In this document: piece after piece, positions 8,033-15,690 of the stretch | How the letters are laid out: every line of letters starts with the position of its first letter | Numbering within the stretch: the first letter of the stretch is position 1 | Source: Erythrobacter sp. UBA2510 | Lineage (GTDB): Bacteria > Pseudomonadota > Alphaproteobacteria > Sphingomonadales > Sphingomonadaceae | Direction of reading: 5' to 3' | Length of the DNA stretch: 15,792 nucleotides | NCBI GenBank assembly: GCA_002341345.1 | Contig: DDNW01000077.1 | Span: 1-15,792, forward strand | The notes under the pieces: generated by a model | Databases searched by the model: none | The model's input: the letters and a program-made list of their open reading frames with translations, nothing else | Told to the model about the DNA's origin: nothing | Program-made: the position numbers and the translations under genes

Positions 8033-8143
8033 ATGACGCAGGCGATGAAGCGGGGTAAAAAACTGACGAGCCGAAAGACGGGTTCTCTTCTGCTGGCTGT
8101 CATTGTGTGGACGGTTGGCGTCTACACCGGCTCCAATGCGTAA
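8033..8143 (+). CDS. Candidate 36-residue single-helix membrane peptide
   Basis: A short open frame: a basic N-terminus (MTQAMKRGKKLTSRKTG, 1-17), one hydrophobic helix (SLLLAVIVWTVGVYTG, about 18-33) and a two-residue end. The charge layout (positive inside) is that of a real small membrane protein. A G-rich stretch (GGGGGGG at 8019-8025) lies upstream of ATG and could act as a loose ribosome site; an in-frame TGA directly before ATG fixes the 5' limit. An AT-rich stretch (about 7981-8008) is a plausible promoter zone. The last 22 bases overlap the convergent 3' end of phoB. I recognise no family. Its shortness means chance cannot be excluded. Confidence 0.45.
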   Translation: MTQAMKRGKKLTSRKTGSLLLAVIVWTVGVYTGSNA

Positions 8144-8811
8144 CCGGCTGACCGGACTGTGCGGATCGGGTCGCGTGCATTTTCTACCGAGATCGCCTTG
8201 CGCAGGCGGCGGATATGGACATCGACCGTACGCTCCTCGATCTCGCTGCCGTTACCCCAGACCGCATCGAGCAGCTGGCTGCGCGAGAAGACCCGACGCG
8301 GATGCTCCATGAAGAACTTGATCAGGCGATATTCGGTCGGGCCGATCTGCAACTGGCGGCCGCGCCGTTCGACCCGATGAGCGACGGGGTCAAGCCGGAT
8401 ATCGCCCGCCTCGATCGTTTCGCCCGCCAATGCCGGGCGCACCCGGCGCAGGACGGCCGATACGCGGGCAAGCAATTCGCGCGGGGAGAATGGCTTGGTC
8501 ACATAATCGTCGGCGCCGGTCTCAAGTCCTCGCACCCGGTCGTCCTCGGCCTCGCGCGCGGTCAGCATGATGATCGGCACATGCGCGGTCGCCTTGTCGC
8601 GGCGCAGGCGGCGGCAGACCTCAATCCCGCTGATACCCTCGATCATCCAGTCGAGGATGACGAGATCGGGCGCATCCTCGGCCGCCATCATCATCGCCTC
8701 TTCGCCATCGGCACTGACGCGCACCTCATAGCCTTCGCTGGCAAAGCGATATTCGAGCAGTTCTGCGAGCGCGATATCATCCTCGACGAGGAGGAGCTTG
8801 GGTGCCGACAT
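8122..8811 (-). CDS. phoB: Phosphate regulon response regulator
   Basis: A 229-residue OmpR/PhoB-type regulator. The receiver domain spans about 4-120: acidic pair D11/D12, phospho-acceptor D54 in LVILDWM, the Thr in IIMLTARE, and the Lys in DYVTKPFSP. A winged-helix DNA-binding domain follows (about 135-229; RVFSRSQLLDAVWG, EERTVDVHIRRLRKAI, IRTVRSAGYAL). When phosphorylated by PhoR it binds Pho boxes and recruits RNA polymerase to phosphate-starvation promoters. The start MSAPKLLLVEDD at 8811 has AAGGG nine bases upstream; longer starts add a non-conserved lead. The loop after the phospho-site reads IEGISG where E. coli PhoB has LPGTSG. It is the last gene of the locus, 79 bases after phoU, and has its own candidate Pho box. 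No clear terminator follows. Confidence 0.96.
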   Translation of the reverse strand: MSAPKLLLVEDDIALAELLEYRFASEGYEVRVSADGEEAMMMAAEDAPDLVILDWMIEGISGIEVCRRLRRDKATAHVPIIMLTAREAEDDRVRGLETGADDYVTKPFSPRELLARVSAVLRRVRPALAGETIEAGDIRLDPVAHRVERRGRQLQIGPTEYRLIKFFMEHPRRVFSRSQLLDAVWGNGSEIEERTVDVHIRRLRKAISVENARDPIRTVRSAGYALEPV

Positions 8812-8865
8812 GGGATTTACCCTTGCGTATTGACTGAAGTGCACATGGTTTCAGTCAGTGGCCAT

Positions 8866-8894
8866 ATGTCACTTATGCGACAGTTTTGCGTCAG
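8866..8894 (-). promoter_or_regulatory. Candidate Pho box and promoter of phoB
   Basis: On the minus strand three 7-mers follow at 11-base pitch: CTGACGC (8894-8888), CTGTCGC (8883-8877) and GTGACAT (8872-8866). The first two make an 18-bp box separated by AAAA. Ten bases after it comes TATGGC (8866-8861) as a possible -10, the same box-to--10 distance as E. coli phoA. The box overlaps the phoU stop codon and would let PhoB drive its own gene. Confidence 0.55.
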
Positions 8895-9559
8895 CGCTCG
8901 ATATCGTCGGGATAGTGTCCGAGCGCGGAGAAGTGCACCATTTCTGCAACATTGGTGGCGTGGTCGCCGATGCGCTCCAGATTGCGCGCGACGAACAGCA
9001 ATTGCGCCGCGCTGCTGATCGTGGCCGGGTTCTCGACCATATAGCTGACGAGGTTGCGGAAGATGCTGTCGTAAAAGGCATCGACCTTTTCGTCGCGCAC
9101 GATAACCTCGCGGGCGACGACGGGGTCGCGCGCGGCATAGGCGGTGAGCACATCGTGGACCATTTCGGCGGCCAGTTCGCCCATGGCAGGCAGCAGGGTC
9201 AGCGGTTCGAACCGGCTGCGCCCCTCGATCCGGCCGGTGCGCTTGGCGATGTTCTTGGCATAGTCGCCAATCCGCTCGACTACGCCGCCGATCTTCAGCG
9301 CGGCGATGATTTCGCGCAGATCGTCGGCCATCGGCGCGCGCAGGGCGAGCAGGCGCACGGCCATGGCATCGACCTCGGCTTCGAGTGCGTCGAGCTTGCG
9401 GTCGCGTTCCACCACGTCGCGCGCCAGCGCCTCGTCGCCATTGACGATGGCTTCGAGCGACTGGGCGATGGCGACCTCGGCCAGCCCGCCCATCTCGGCG
9501 ATCAGGCCGCGCAGGCGGGTAATGTCTTCGTCGAACGCCTTGACTGTATGCTCAACCAT
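8891..9559 (-). CDS. phoU: Phosphate signalling complex protein
   Basis: A 222-residue, all-helical cytoplasmic protein with the two PhoU three-helix bundles. Conserved features include the early MGGLAEVAIAQSLEAIVNGD, the ERDRKLDALEAEVD segment, the metal-binding ERIGDYAKNIAKR (about 115-127) and its second-bundle counterpart ARNLERIGDHATNVAEMV near the C-terminus. PhoU connects the Pst transporter with PhoR and keeps the Pho regulon off when phosphate is plentiful; it also restrains Pst uptake. Its ATG overlaps the pstB stop by one base (TAATG), indicating translational coupling. Length is slightly below the 241 of E. coli. Confidence 0.96.
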   Translation of the reverse strand: MVEHTVKAFDEDITRLRGLIAEMGGLAEVAIAQSLEAIVNGDEALARDVVERDRKLDALEAEVDAMAVRLLALRAPMADDLREIIAALKIGGVVERIGDYAKNIAKRTGRIEGRSRFEPLTLLPAMGELAAEMVHDVLTAYAARDPVVAREVIVRDEKVDAFYDSIFRNLVSYMVENPATISSAAQLLFVARNLERIGDHATNVAEMVHFSALGHYPDDIER

Positions 9560-10395
9560 TACCCGTACCTGCCTGTTATGTAATCCTGCGTGCGCTTCTC
9601 ACGCGGATTAGTGAATATGTCCGATGTGTGTCCATATTCGACGAGGTTTCCGAGGTGGAAAAAGGCGGTGCGCTGCGAGACGCGGGCGGCTTGCTGCATC
9701 GAATGGGTGACGATGACGATGGCGTAGCGACCGCGCAATTCGTCGATCAGTTCCTCGATCTTGGCAGTCGCGATGGGGTCGAGCGCGCTGCACGGCTCGT
9801 CCATCAGGATTACTTCGGGCTCGACCGCGATGGCGCGGGCAATGCACAGGCGCTGCTGCTGACCGCCCGAGAGCGCCGTACCCGAATCGGCGAGGCGATC
9901 CTTCACTTCTTCCCACAGGCCGGCGCGCTGCAGGCTGGTGGCGACGATTTCGTCCAGTTCCGGCTTGCCTTCTGCCAGACCGTGGATGCGCGGCCCGTAG
10001 GCGATGTTGTCGTAGATCGACTTGGGGAAGGGGTTGGGTTTCTGGAACACCATGCCGACGCGTGCGCGCAGCTGCACCACATCCATGCCACTGGCGTAGA
10101 TATCCTCGCCATCGAGCTCGATCGTGCCGGTCACGCGGGCCGAGGCGATCGTGTCGTTCATGCGGTTGAGCGCGCGCAGGAAGGTGGACTTGCCGCAACC
10201 CGACGGGCCGATGAAGGCCGTGACATATTCGGTCGGGATGTCGATCGACACCTCGTCGATGGCTTTCTTCTCGCCATAGAAGACCGACACGTCGCGCGCG
10301 CGCATCTTCGTGTCGGCTTCGGGTTCCGATTCGGTCTGGGGCACTGTTTGCATCATCGCCGTGAAGGGTAGGGGAGATTTGGTTTCTGTCACCAT
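9559..10395 (-). CDS. pstB: Phosphate ABC transporter ATP-binding protein
   Basis: A 278-residue ATPase that powers phosphate import. Motifs: Walker [10 protein letters not shown] (63-71), Q-loop [10 protein letters not shown] (115-124), signature LSGGQQQR (175-182), Walker B VILMDEP (195-201) and the switch His in VTHSMQQA (229-236). I placed the start at the ATG at 10395, which overlaps the last seven bases of pstA and has a purine-rich AGAAGAG just before it. This gives about 30 poorly conserved residues before the core ([18 protein letters not shown]). Internal Met codons at residues 14, 15 and 31 are alternatives, and Met31 gives the usual family length. Its stop overlaps the phoU start. 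Confidence 0.96.
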   Translation of the reverse strand: MVTETKSPLPFTAMMQTVPQTESEPEADTKMRARDVSVFYGEKKAIDEVSIDIPTEYVTAFIGPSGCGKSTFLRALNRMNDTIASARVTGTIELDGEDIYASGMDVVQLRARVGMVFQKPNPFPKSIYDNIAYGPRIHGLAEGKPELDEIVATSLQRAGLWEEVKDRLADSGTALSGGQQQRLCIARAIAVEPEVILMDEPCSALDPIATAKIEELIDELRGRYAIVIVTHSMQQAARVSQRTAFFHLGNLVEYGHTSDIFTNPREKRTQDYITGRYG

Positions 10396-11651
10396 CTCTT
10401 CTCGAACCGGTTGCGCAGATAAATGGCCAGGCCATTCATAAGCAGGAGGAAAACAAGCAGCACGACGATTGCCGCGCTGGTGCGTTCGACGAAGCCACGG
10501 TCGATCTCGTCGGACCACAGGAAGATCTGCATCGGCAGGACCGTGGCGTTGTCGGTAAAGCCGGAGGGCGGGGTCGCGACGAAGGCGCGCATACCGATCA
10601 GCAGCAGCGGAGCCGTCTCGCCCAGTGCGCGCGCCATGCCGATGATGGTGCCGGTCAGGATGCCTGGCAGGGCTAGCGGCAGGATGTGATGGAACACGAC
10701 CTGTACGGGCGATGCACCGATGGCCAGGGCGCCGTCACGGATCGATGGCGGGACTGCCTTGATCGCGTTACGCGCGGAAATCACGATCACCGGCATCGTC
10801 ATCAGCGCCAGCGTCAGGCCGCCGATCAGCGGGGCGGAGCGGTAATTGGGGAAGATCCAGAGGAACACTGCGAGGCCGAGCAGGCCGAAGATGATCGAGG
10901 GAACTGCCGCGAGGTTATTGATCGAGACCTCGATAATGTCGGTCCAGCGGTTCCGCGGCGCATATTCCTCAAGGTATAGCGCGGCGAGCACACCGATAGG
11001 GAAGGCGAGGCTCAGCGTCACGATCATCGTCAGGATCGAACCCTTGAGTGCGCCCCAGATGCCGACCAGCTGAGGGTCGGTGGCGTCCGAACGGGTCAGG
11101 AAGCCGCTGTCGAATTCGTCATGCAACACGCCTTGCTCGGCCAGTTCCCGCGCCAGCGGTTGCAGGGACGCCTGTCCCGCACCGTCATAGGCGGCGGCGA
11201 GGTCGTCGCTGGTGGGCAGGGTGAAGGTGTGAGTGCCTTGCAGCAGAGAAGGATTGGTGACGATCTGTTCGGCGACGATCCGCCAGGCCTGCGTATTGAT
11301 CTGCGCGGCTGCTTCTTCGCCCAGTCTCTGTTCGGCGCTGAAGGTGACGATATCGGCCAGCCCCTGTCCCTCGAGCGAGCGCATCGCCGCGGTCGGCTCC
11401 ATCGAAGGATCGACAGTCAGGCCCACGCTGGTGAAATCGACCGGCACCTCCATCACCGTGCGCTGGAAGCCGCCGATCCCGTTGACGATCATGTTCGCCA
11501 GCAGGAAAATCAGCACCGCGACCGAGAAGATCACCGCGCCCATTCCCAGCGCCTTGAACCGGCGTTCTCGCGCATAGCGACGCTTCAGCCGCTGCTCGAA
11601 TTCCGGAGTGCGGGTCGGGGCAATGCGTGGGGGGGAGAGGGGCTCACTCAT
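10389..11651 (-). CDS. pstA: Phosphate ABC transporter permease PstA with inserted N-terminal domain
   Basis: A 420-residue inner membrane permease, much longer than E. coli PstA (296). A first helix (about 34-55) is followed by a roughly 140-residue, mostly polar region (60-195). It contains [10 protein letters not shown] and repeated acidic/Gln stretches, matching the DUF3333 domain seen in alphaproteobacterial PstA and predicted to be periplasmic. The standard permease domain follows (about 196-415) with the ATPase-contacting EAA-type loop [21 protein letters not shown] (306-326). It pairs with PstC to form the phosphate channel. Its start overlaps pstC by eight bases (ATGAGTGA) and its end overlaps pstB by seven, so translation is coupled. 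Confidence 0.95.
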   Translation of the reverse strand: MSEPLSPPRIAPTRTPEFEQRLKRRYARERRFKALGMGAVIFSVAVLIFLLANMIVNGIGGFQRTVMEVPVDFTSVGLTVDPSMEPTAAMRSLEGQGLADIVTFSAEQRLGEEAAAQINTQAWRIVAEQIVTNPSLLQGTHTFTLPTSDDLAAAYDGAGQASLQPLARELAEQGVLHDEFDSGFLTRSDATDPQLVGIWGALKGSILTMIVTLSLAFPIGVLAALYLEEYAPRNRWTDIIEVSINNLAAVPSIIFGLLGLAVFLWIFPNYRSAPLIGGLTLALMTMPVIVISARNAIKAVPPSIRDGALAIGASPVQVVFHHILPLALPGILTGTIIGMARALGETAPLLLIGMRAFVATPPSGFTDNATVLPMQIFLWSDEIDRGFVERTSAAIVVLLVFLLLMNGLAIYLRNRFEKRW

Positions 11652-13029
11652 AAGCTTCGCGGAACCTCTTCACGACGCGCAGGGCGATGTAGTTGAGCGC
11701 CAGCGTCACCATAAACAGCACGAAGCCCAATGCGAAGGCGGCAAGGGTCGCGGGATGGTCGAAACTGCCCTCGCCGGTCAGCAGGGCGACAATCTGGACA
11801 GTCACCGTGGTCATCGCCTCAAGCGGATTGGCCGTCAGATTGGCGGCGGTGGAGGCGGCCATGACGACGATCATCGTCTCACCGATGGCGCGGCTGATGG
11901 CGAGCATGACCCCCGCAACGATGCCCGGCAGGGCAGCGGGAATGATGACATTGCGGATCGTCTCGTTCTTGGTCGCGCCCATCGCGAGCGATCCGTCGCT
12001 CATCGCGCTGGGGACAGCGGAAATCGAATCATCGGCCATCGAGGAGACGAAGGGAATGATCATCACCCCCATCACGAGGCCGGCGGCGAGCGCACTCTCG
12101 CTCGACGGGTTGGAGATGCCCAGCGCCAGTGCGGCATCGCGGATGGCCGGGGCGATCGTCAGCGCGGCGAAATAGCCATAGACCACGGTCGGCACGCCCG
12201 CGAGCATCTCCAGCGCGGGCTTGAGCGTCTTGCGCAGGCGCGGATCAGCATATTGGTTGAGGTAGATCGCGCTCATCATGCCGAAGGGGATCGCGACAAT
12301 CATGGCGATGATCGCGCCGATGAAGAAGGTGCCCCAGAACAGCGGCAACGCGCCATATCGCGTCGGGTCCGGATTGTCCGCCGCGCTCATCGGGTTGGGG
12401 GCCCAGTGCAGCCCGGTCAGGAAATCCAGCGGCGAGATCATCCCGAAAAAACGAAACGTCTCGAAAGCGAGGCTGGCGAGGATGCCGATCGTGGTCAGGA
12501 TCGCCACCAGCGAGGCCACCAGCAAGACCAGCATCACCATCCGGTCGACCTGGGTATGAGCACGGAAATCTGGCTTGATGGTCAGGAAGGCGCGTGCCGC
12601 ACCCACTGCTGCGATGAGAATCGCGACCACGAAACCGATCAGCCGGTAACGCGAGATGGCCTGTGTGAAAGGTTCGACCAGCGCCTGTGCGGCCGGATTG
12701 AACACCGCATTGGCGGCGCCCGTCGCGACGGCGCGGGCCTCGTTCAGGATGACCTGGCGCCGAAAGCCGAACGGCGGCAGATCGTTTGCGGCAGGCTGAG
12801 CTAGCACATGTTGCATGACCAGCGCTTCCGAGACCGACTGCCACACGATCACGAAGACCAGCGTGGGAACGACGATCCAAAGCGCCGCGTACCACGCATG
12901 ATATGTCGGCAGTGAGGCGATGCGTCTGCCCGCTGCCGCGCTGCGGAACATGCGTGCACGGTGCCTGGCCGTCAGCCAGCCCGCCAGTCCCAGTCCGAGG
13001 ACGAGAAGAAGAAGGCTGCTGACGGTCAT
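11644..13029 (-). CDS. pstC: Phosphate ABC transporter permease PstC, long form
   Basis: A 461-residue inner membrane permease (E. coli PstC is 319). Extra N-terminal sequence contains helices at about 3-20, 45-66 and 130-150, and a loop rich in Ala and Pro (75-125) that I take as periplasmic. This matches the extended alphaproteobacterial PstC. The core permease (about 230-455) carries the family signature GVPTVVYGYFA (278-288) and the EAA-type loop DGSLAMGATKNETIRNVIIP (345-364). It works with PstA, PstB and PstS to import phosphate. The ATG at 13029 is 16 bases after pstS, with AGGA overlapping the pstS stop region as ribosome site. It overlaps pstA by eight bases. Confidence 0.95.
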   Translation of the reverse strand: MTVSSLLLLVLGLGLAGWLTARHRARMFRSAAAGRRIASLPTYHAWYAALWIVVPTLVFVIVWQSVSEALVMQHVLAQPAANDLPPFGFRRQVILNEARAVATGAANAVFNPAAQALVEPFTQAISRYRLIGFVVAILIAAVGAARAFLTIKPDFRAHTQVDRMVMLVLLVASLVAILTTIGILASLAFETFRFFGMISPLDFLTGLHWAPNPMSAADNPDPTRYGALPLFWGTFFIGAIIAMIVAIPFGMMSAIYLNQYADPRLRKTLKPALEMLAGVPTVVYGYFAALTIAPAIRDAALALGISNPSSESALAAGLVMGVMIIPFVSSMADDSISAVPSAMSDGSLAMGATKNETIRNVIIPAALPGIVAGVMLAISRAIGETMIVVMAASTAANLTANPLEAMTTVTVQIVALLTGEGSFDHPATLAAFALGFVLFMVTLALNYIALRVVKRFREAYE

Positions 13030-13045
13030 TCGATTTGGCTAGGTC

Positions 13046-14092
13046 CTATTTCAGATCGGTTACGGCAAGCGACGGCAGGTCCGCCGCTGCCGCTGTGCTG
13101 GTCGCCATAACATCAGACGGGTTGGGCACCAGTCCAATTGCTGCCAGCGGGCCGCCTGCGCCCCAGGACGCTACCCACTCGTCGATAAAGGCACGCATGC
13201 CCTGGATCGCGTCGAGGTGCTGGCCCTTGACGTAGATGAACAGAGGACGCGCTCCGAGATATTCGAAGCTGCTGATGTTCTCATAGGTGGGCTCGACGCC
13301 GTTCATGGTCAGCCCATGAACGCGATCGATGTTTTCTTCCAGATAGGAGAAACCGAAAACCCCAACTGCGTCCGGGTTACCCTCGATTTTCTGGACGATC
13401 AGATTGTCCTGCTCGCCCTGTTCGACGAATGCGCCATCGGTCCGCACCTCGGTGCAGATCTGCTCGGCACGGTCTTCGTCCTCGGCTTCGATTGCGGCCA
13501 TCGCCTCATTGGCTTCGCAGCCGGCCTTGAGCACCAGCTCGACCAGCGCATCGCGCGTACCCGAGGTTGCCGGGGGACCATAGACGAGAATCGGCTTGTT
13601 CGGCAGCGAGGGGTCGATTTCCGACCAGTTCTTCGCGGTCTGTTCCTCACCATAGGGAGAGGCGGCGATTGCGCGATAGACGATTTCGGGCGTCAGATTC
13701 ATTTCAAGACCACCGTTGGCGGCAGCGAAGGCGATGCCGTCGAGGCCGACCTGGATTTCGGTAACGCTGTTGACGCCATTGGCGTTGCAGGTCTCCAGCT
13801 CGCTCGCCTTCATCCGGCGCGAGGCATTGACGATATCGGGCGTATCCGCACCGACGCCCGCGCAGAACAGCGCGATGCCTGCGCCAGTGCCGGTCGATTC
13901 GATCACGGGCGATCCCAGTTCCGGGTTGGAGCGCGCGAAGTTCTCTGCGACCAGCTTGGCGAAGGGGTAGACGGTCGACGAACCGACGATGCGAACGGCA
14001 TCGCGCTGGCCACCGGCCGAGTCCGAACCGCCACAGGCGGCAAGCGAAAGTGCGGCAATGGCCACGGCGGAGAAACGAAGGCTGTTTTTCAT
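13046..14092 (-). CDS. pstS: Phosphate-binding lipoprotein PstS
   Basis: A 348-residue periplasmic solute-binding protein that captures phosphate for PstCAB. A lipoprotein signal peptide ends in the lipobox LAAC (Cys20), so the mature protein should be membrane-anchored. Phosphate-contact motifs are visible: VGSSTVYPF (36-44), ESTGTGAGIALF (65-76) and the PATSGTRDALVEL region (174-186). Four Cys residues in the mature chain (77, 102, 192, 213) could form disulfides. The start at 14092 has GAGG six bases upstream. It is 112 bases downstream of the porin and has its own Pho box, so it can be expressed both from that promoter and by read-through. Confidence 0.96.
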   Translation of the reverse strand: MKNSLRFSAVAIAALSLAACGGSDSAGGQRDAVRIVGSSTVYPFAKLVAENFARSNPELGSPVIESTGTGAGIALFCAGVGADTPDIVNASRRMKASELETCNANGVNSVTEIQVGLDGIAFAAANGGLEMNLTPEIVYRAIAASPYGEEQTAKNWSEIDPSLPNKPILVYGPPATSGTRDALVELVLKAGCEANEAMAAIEAEDEDRAEQICTEVRTDGAFVEQGEQDNLIVQKIEGNPDAVGVFGFSYLEENIDRVHGLTMNGVEPTYENISSFEYLGARPLFIYVKGQHLDAIQGMRAFIDEWVASWGAGGPLAAIGLVPNPSDVMATSTAAAADLPSLAVTDLK

Positions 14093-14125
14093 GATTACCT
14101 CAATCGGTTTTGAATCTTTAAGGGG

Positions 14126-14170
14126 GCGCTAGGTAGATAGTGTGACAGTTTCGGGACACGTTCGTGTCTG
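14126..14170 (-). promoter_or_regulatory. Candidate Pho box and promoter of pstS
   Basis: On the minus strand the units CAGACAC (14170-14164), GTGTCCC (14159-14153) and CTGTCAC (14148-14142) follow at 11-base pitch. The last two make an 18-bp box with a GAAA spacer. TAGCGC (14131-14126) begins exactly ten bases after the box and may be the -10; TATCTA (14139-14134) is another candidate. The box also carries a palindrome, GACACG-TT-CGTGTC on the plus strand at 14155-14168. Confidence 0.65.
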
Positions 14171-14204
14171 CGGTTTGTGCCCGGTCACATTTTGCGGGTT
14201 GTTA

Positions 14205-15569
14205 TCAGAAATCCACCTGCGCGCGGATCGCGATGGTATCGACATCGTAGGATGCGTCGCCGCCCAGGGTCGGGAAAACCGCATCTTCGTAAGACAGCCG
14301 CGCATAATTGAGCATCAGCCGTGTATAAGCAGTCTGGGTCCAGATCAGCGATGCCATATAGCCATCCTGCGTCCCGCCGATGACGGGGCCGTCCGACAGG
14401 TCGAGATAATCGTAGCGCAGGTTGATCTGTAGCGCGCCGATTCCGCCATCGCCCAGCGCGTGGGCCGGCTTGACCCGGTCGAACACGCCATTCTTGTAAC
14501 CGCGGCTGTCGCTGCCGGTGAGGAAATAGCCAATCTCGGCATAGCCGCCGAAGAAATCGGCGTTGGGCAGGGCATCGCTGCGATCGACGTGCTGCCAGAA
14601 GGCTTCGCCCACCGCGTGGAATTGTCCAGCGATGATCGCGGCTTCGGCGCCGTATCCGGTTTCCGAGTAAGCGGGCATCGAGCCGGTATCGACGAAGCGC
14701 GTCGAGGTGAAATGCGCGAGCGGGCGCTGGCGATAACGCACGGCATCGCCCCCTTCGAGATCGGTGTAATGGACCGAGCCGCCAAGGTGCAGCTGGGCAT
14801 CGCCAAGCTTGGGCATGTAAACGACCCGGCCGTCGAGGCTGTAGGCCTTGCCCGGCAAGTCCCCGAAATTGTCGCTGAACCCACCGGCCTGCAACAGCAG
14901 GTCGCCGGTCTTGTATTGAGCCGACAATCCGAGACGGCGCTCGAAACCAAAGGCATCCGTAAAGGCAGCGCGCTCAATGAACGAGGAGTTCAGGCTGCTG
15001 GTCAGCTCTTCCAGCGACTGGAAGGTATTGTGCTGTCCGGCGGTGATGGTGAGACCGCCATTGCCGTAGGTCAGTGTGGCATCGGCTATCTCGGCATCGC
15101 CGCCGGCGAAATCCACTTCGAACTTGTAGCCGAAGCCACCTGGGATATCGCCTTGCACGCCGAGTCGCGCCCGGCGCATCTCGCTGCCAAAGCCGTCTTC
15201 GACACCGGTGGAGTCAGGCGCGTTGATCGTACCCGCATCGACCTGAAGTCGACCGCGCGGCTTGAACGACCAGCCGCCTTTGCCGGAGATTTCCGGAGCA
15301 CCCTTCCATGCCACCTCGACGGGCGATTTCGCCGCCTCGGCAGCGACGCTCGCGGCCTGCGCCACCTCGGCTGCCGTGGCGGCGGTCTGGGCGGTCGCGG
15401 CTTCGCGTGCCTCCAGCTCTTCGAGCCGTGCGCTCATGCGCTCCATGTCGGCGCGCATGGCTTCGATCTGGCTACGCAGAGCAGCCGTATCAGTGTCCTG
15501 CGCGTGAAGCGGTGCGGCCAATCCGCATGTCGCGGCAAGCGCGGTCGAGGCAAGTAATAGTCGGTTCAT
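14205..15569 (-). CDS. Phosphate/polyphosphate-selective outer membrane porin (OprP/OprO type)
   Basis: A 454-residue outer membrane beta-barrel. A signal peptide (1-23, ending APLHA before Gln24) is followed by a short coiled coil (about 29-58, IEAMRADMERMSARLEELEA) and an Ala-rich linker. The barrel then starts at about residue 95 with GKGGWSFKPRGRLQVDAGTI and contains MRRARLGVQGDIPGGFGYKFEVDFAGG. It ends in Phe (RAQVDF), as BAM substrates do. This is the Porin_O_P family; the place between phoR and pstS supports a phosphate role. The ATG at 15569 gives a proper signal peptide; a TTG at 15596 would add nine polar residues. The only good ribosome site, AGGAG at 15585-15589, is 15 bases from this ATG, unusually far. 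Its leader holds a phased repeat array. Confidence 0.9.
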   Translation of the reverse strand: MNRLLLASTALAATCGLAAPLHAQDTDTAALRSQIEAMRADMERMSARLEELEAREAATAQTAATAAEVAQAASVAAEAAKSPVEVAWKGAPEISGKGGWSFKPRGRLQVDAGTINAPDSTGVEDGFGSEMRRARLGVQGDIPGGFGYKFEVDFAGGDAEIADATLTYGNGGLTITAGQHNTFQSLEELTSSLNSSFIERAAFTDAFGFERRLGLSAQYKTGDLLLQAGGFSDNFGDLPGKAYSLDGRVVYMPKLGDAQLHLGGSVHYTDLEGGDAVRYRQRPLAHFTSTRFVDTGSMPAYSETGYGAEAAIIAGQFHAVGEAFWQHVDRSDALPNADFFGGYAEIGYFLTGSDSRGYKNGVFDRVKPAHALGDGGIGALQINLRYDYLDLSDGPVIGGTQDGYMASLIWTQTAYTRLMLNYARLSYEDAVFPTLGGDASYDVDTIAIRAQVDF

Positions 15570-15640
15570 GACGAATCTGTGACGCTCCTGTGACAACAGG
15601 ATGGCGCCGCTATGACCTGAATATGACCGTATTGTTACAG
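15568..15640 (-). promoter_or_regulatory. Seven-unit 11-bp phased Pho-box-like array covering the porin promoter, leader and start codon
   Basis: On the minus strand seven units lie at an exact 11-base pitch: CTGTAAC, CGGTCAT, AGGTCAT, GCGCCAT, TTGTCAC, GCGTCAC and TCGTCAT. Their plus-strand starts are 15634, 15623, 15612, 15601, 15590, 15579 and 15568. Five carry an exact GTCAY core and two have one mismatch. The first two form a Pho box with TAGCGG (15612-15607) ten bases after it as possible -10. Units 5-7 would then be downstream of the transcript start, around AGGAG and into the ATG. Confidence 0.7.
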
Positions 15641-15690
15641 TCGCTGAAAAGGCTGTGGATGGTGGGGTGGGCCCAAGGGGCGTTGATGCG

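Noticed and set aside
10396..10518. N-terminal extension of pstB by 41 residues
   Set aside because: It would overlap the pstA coding end by 130 bases and adds Arg/Trp-rich, non-conserved sequence; the ATG at 10395 couples neatly to the pstA stop.
11608..12804. Long plus-strand open frame (about 398 codons) opposite pstC and pstA
   Set aside because: It is the antisense shadow of two well-supported permeases in GC-rich DNA; the product is Arg/His/Asp/Gly-rich and low-complexity with no recognisable fold.
13217..14113. Plus-strand open frame of about 298 codons opposite pstS
   Set aside because: Fully antisense to pstS, which has lipobox and phosphate-site motifs; shadow frame.
14460..15557. 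Plus-strand open frame of about 365 codons opposite the porin
   Set aside because: Antisense to a porin with signal peptide, barrel and terminal Phe; no independent ribosome site or family motif.
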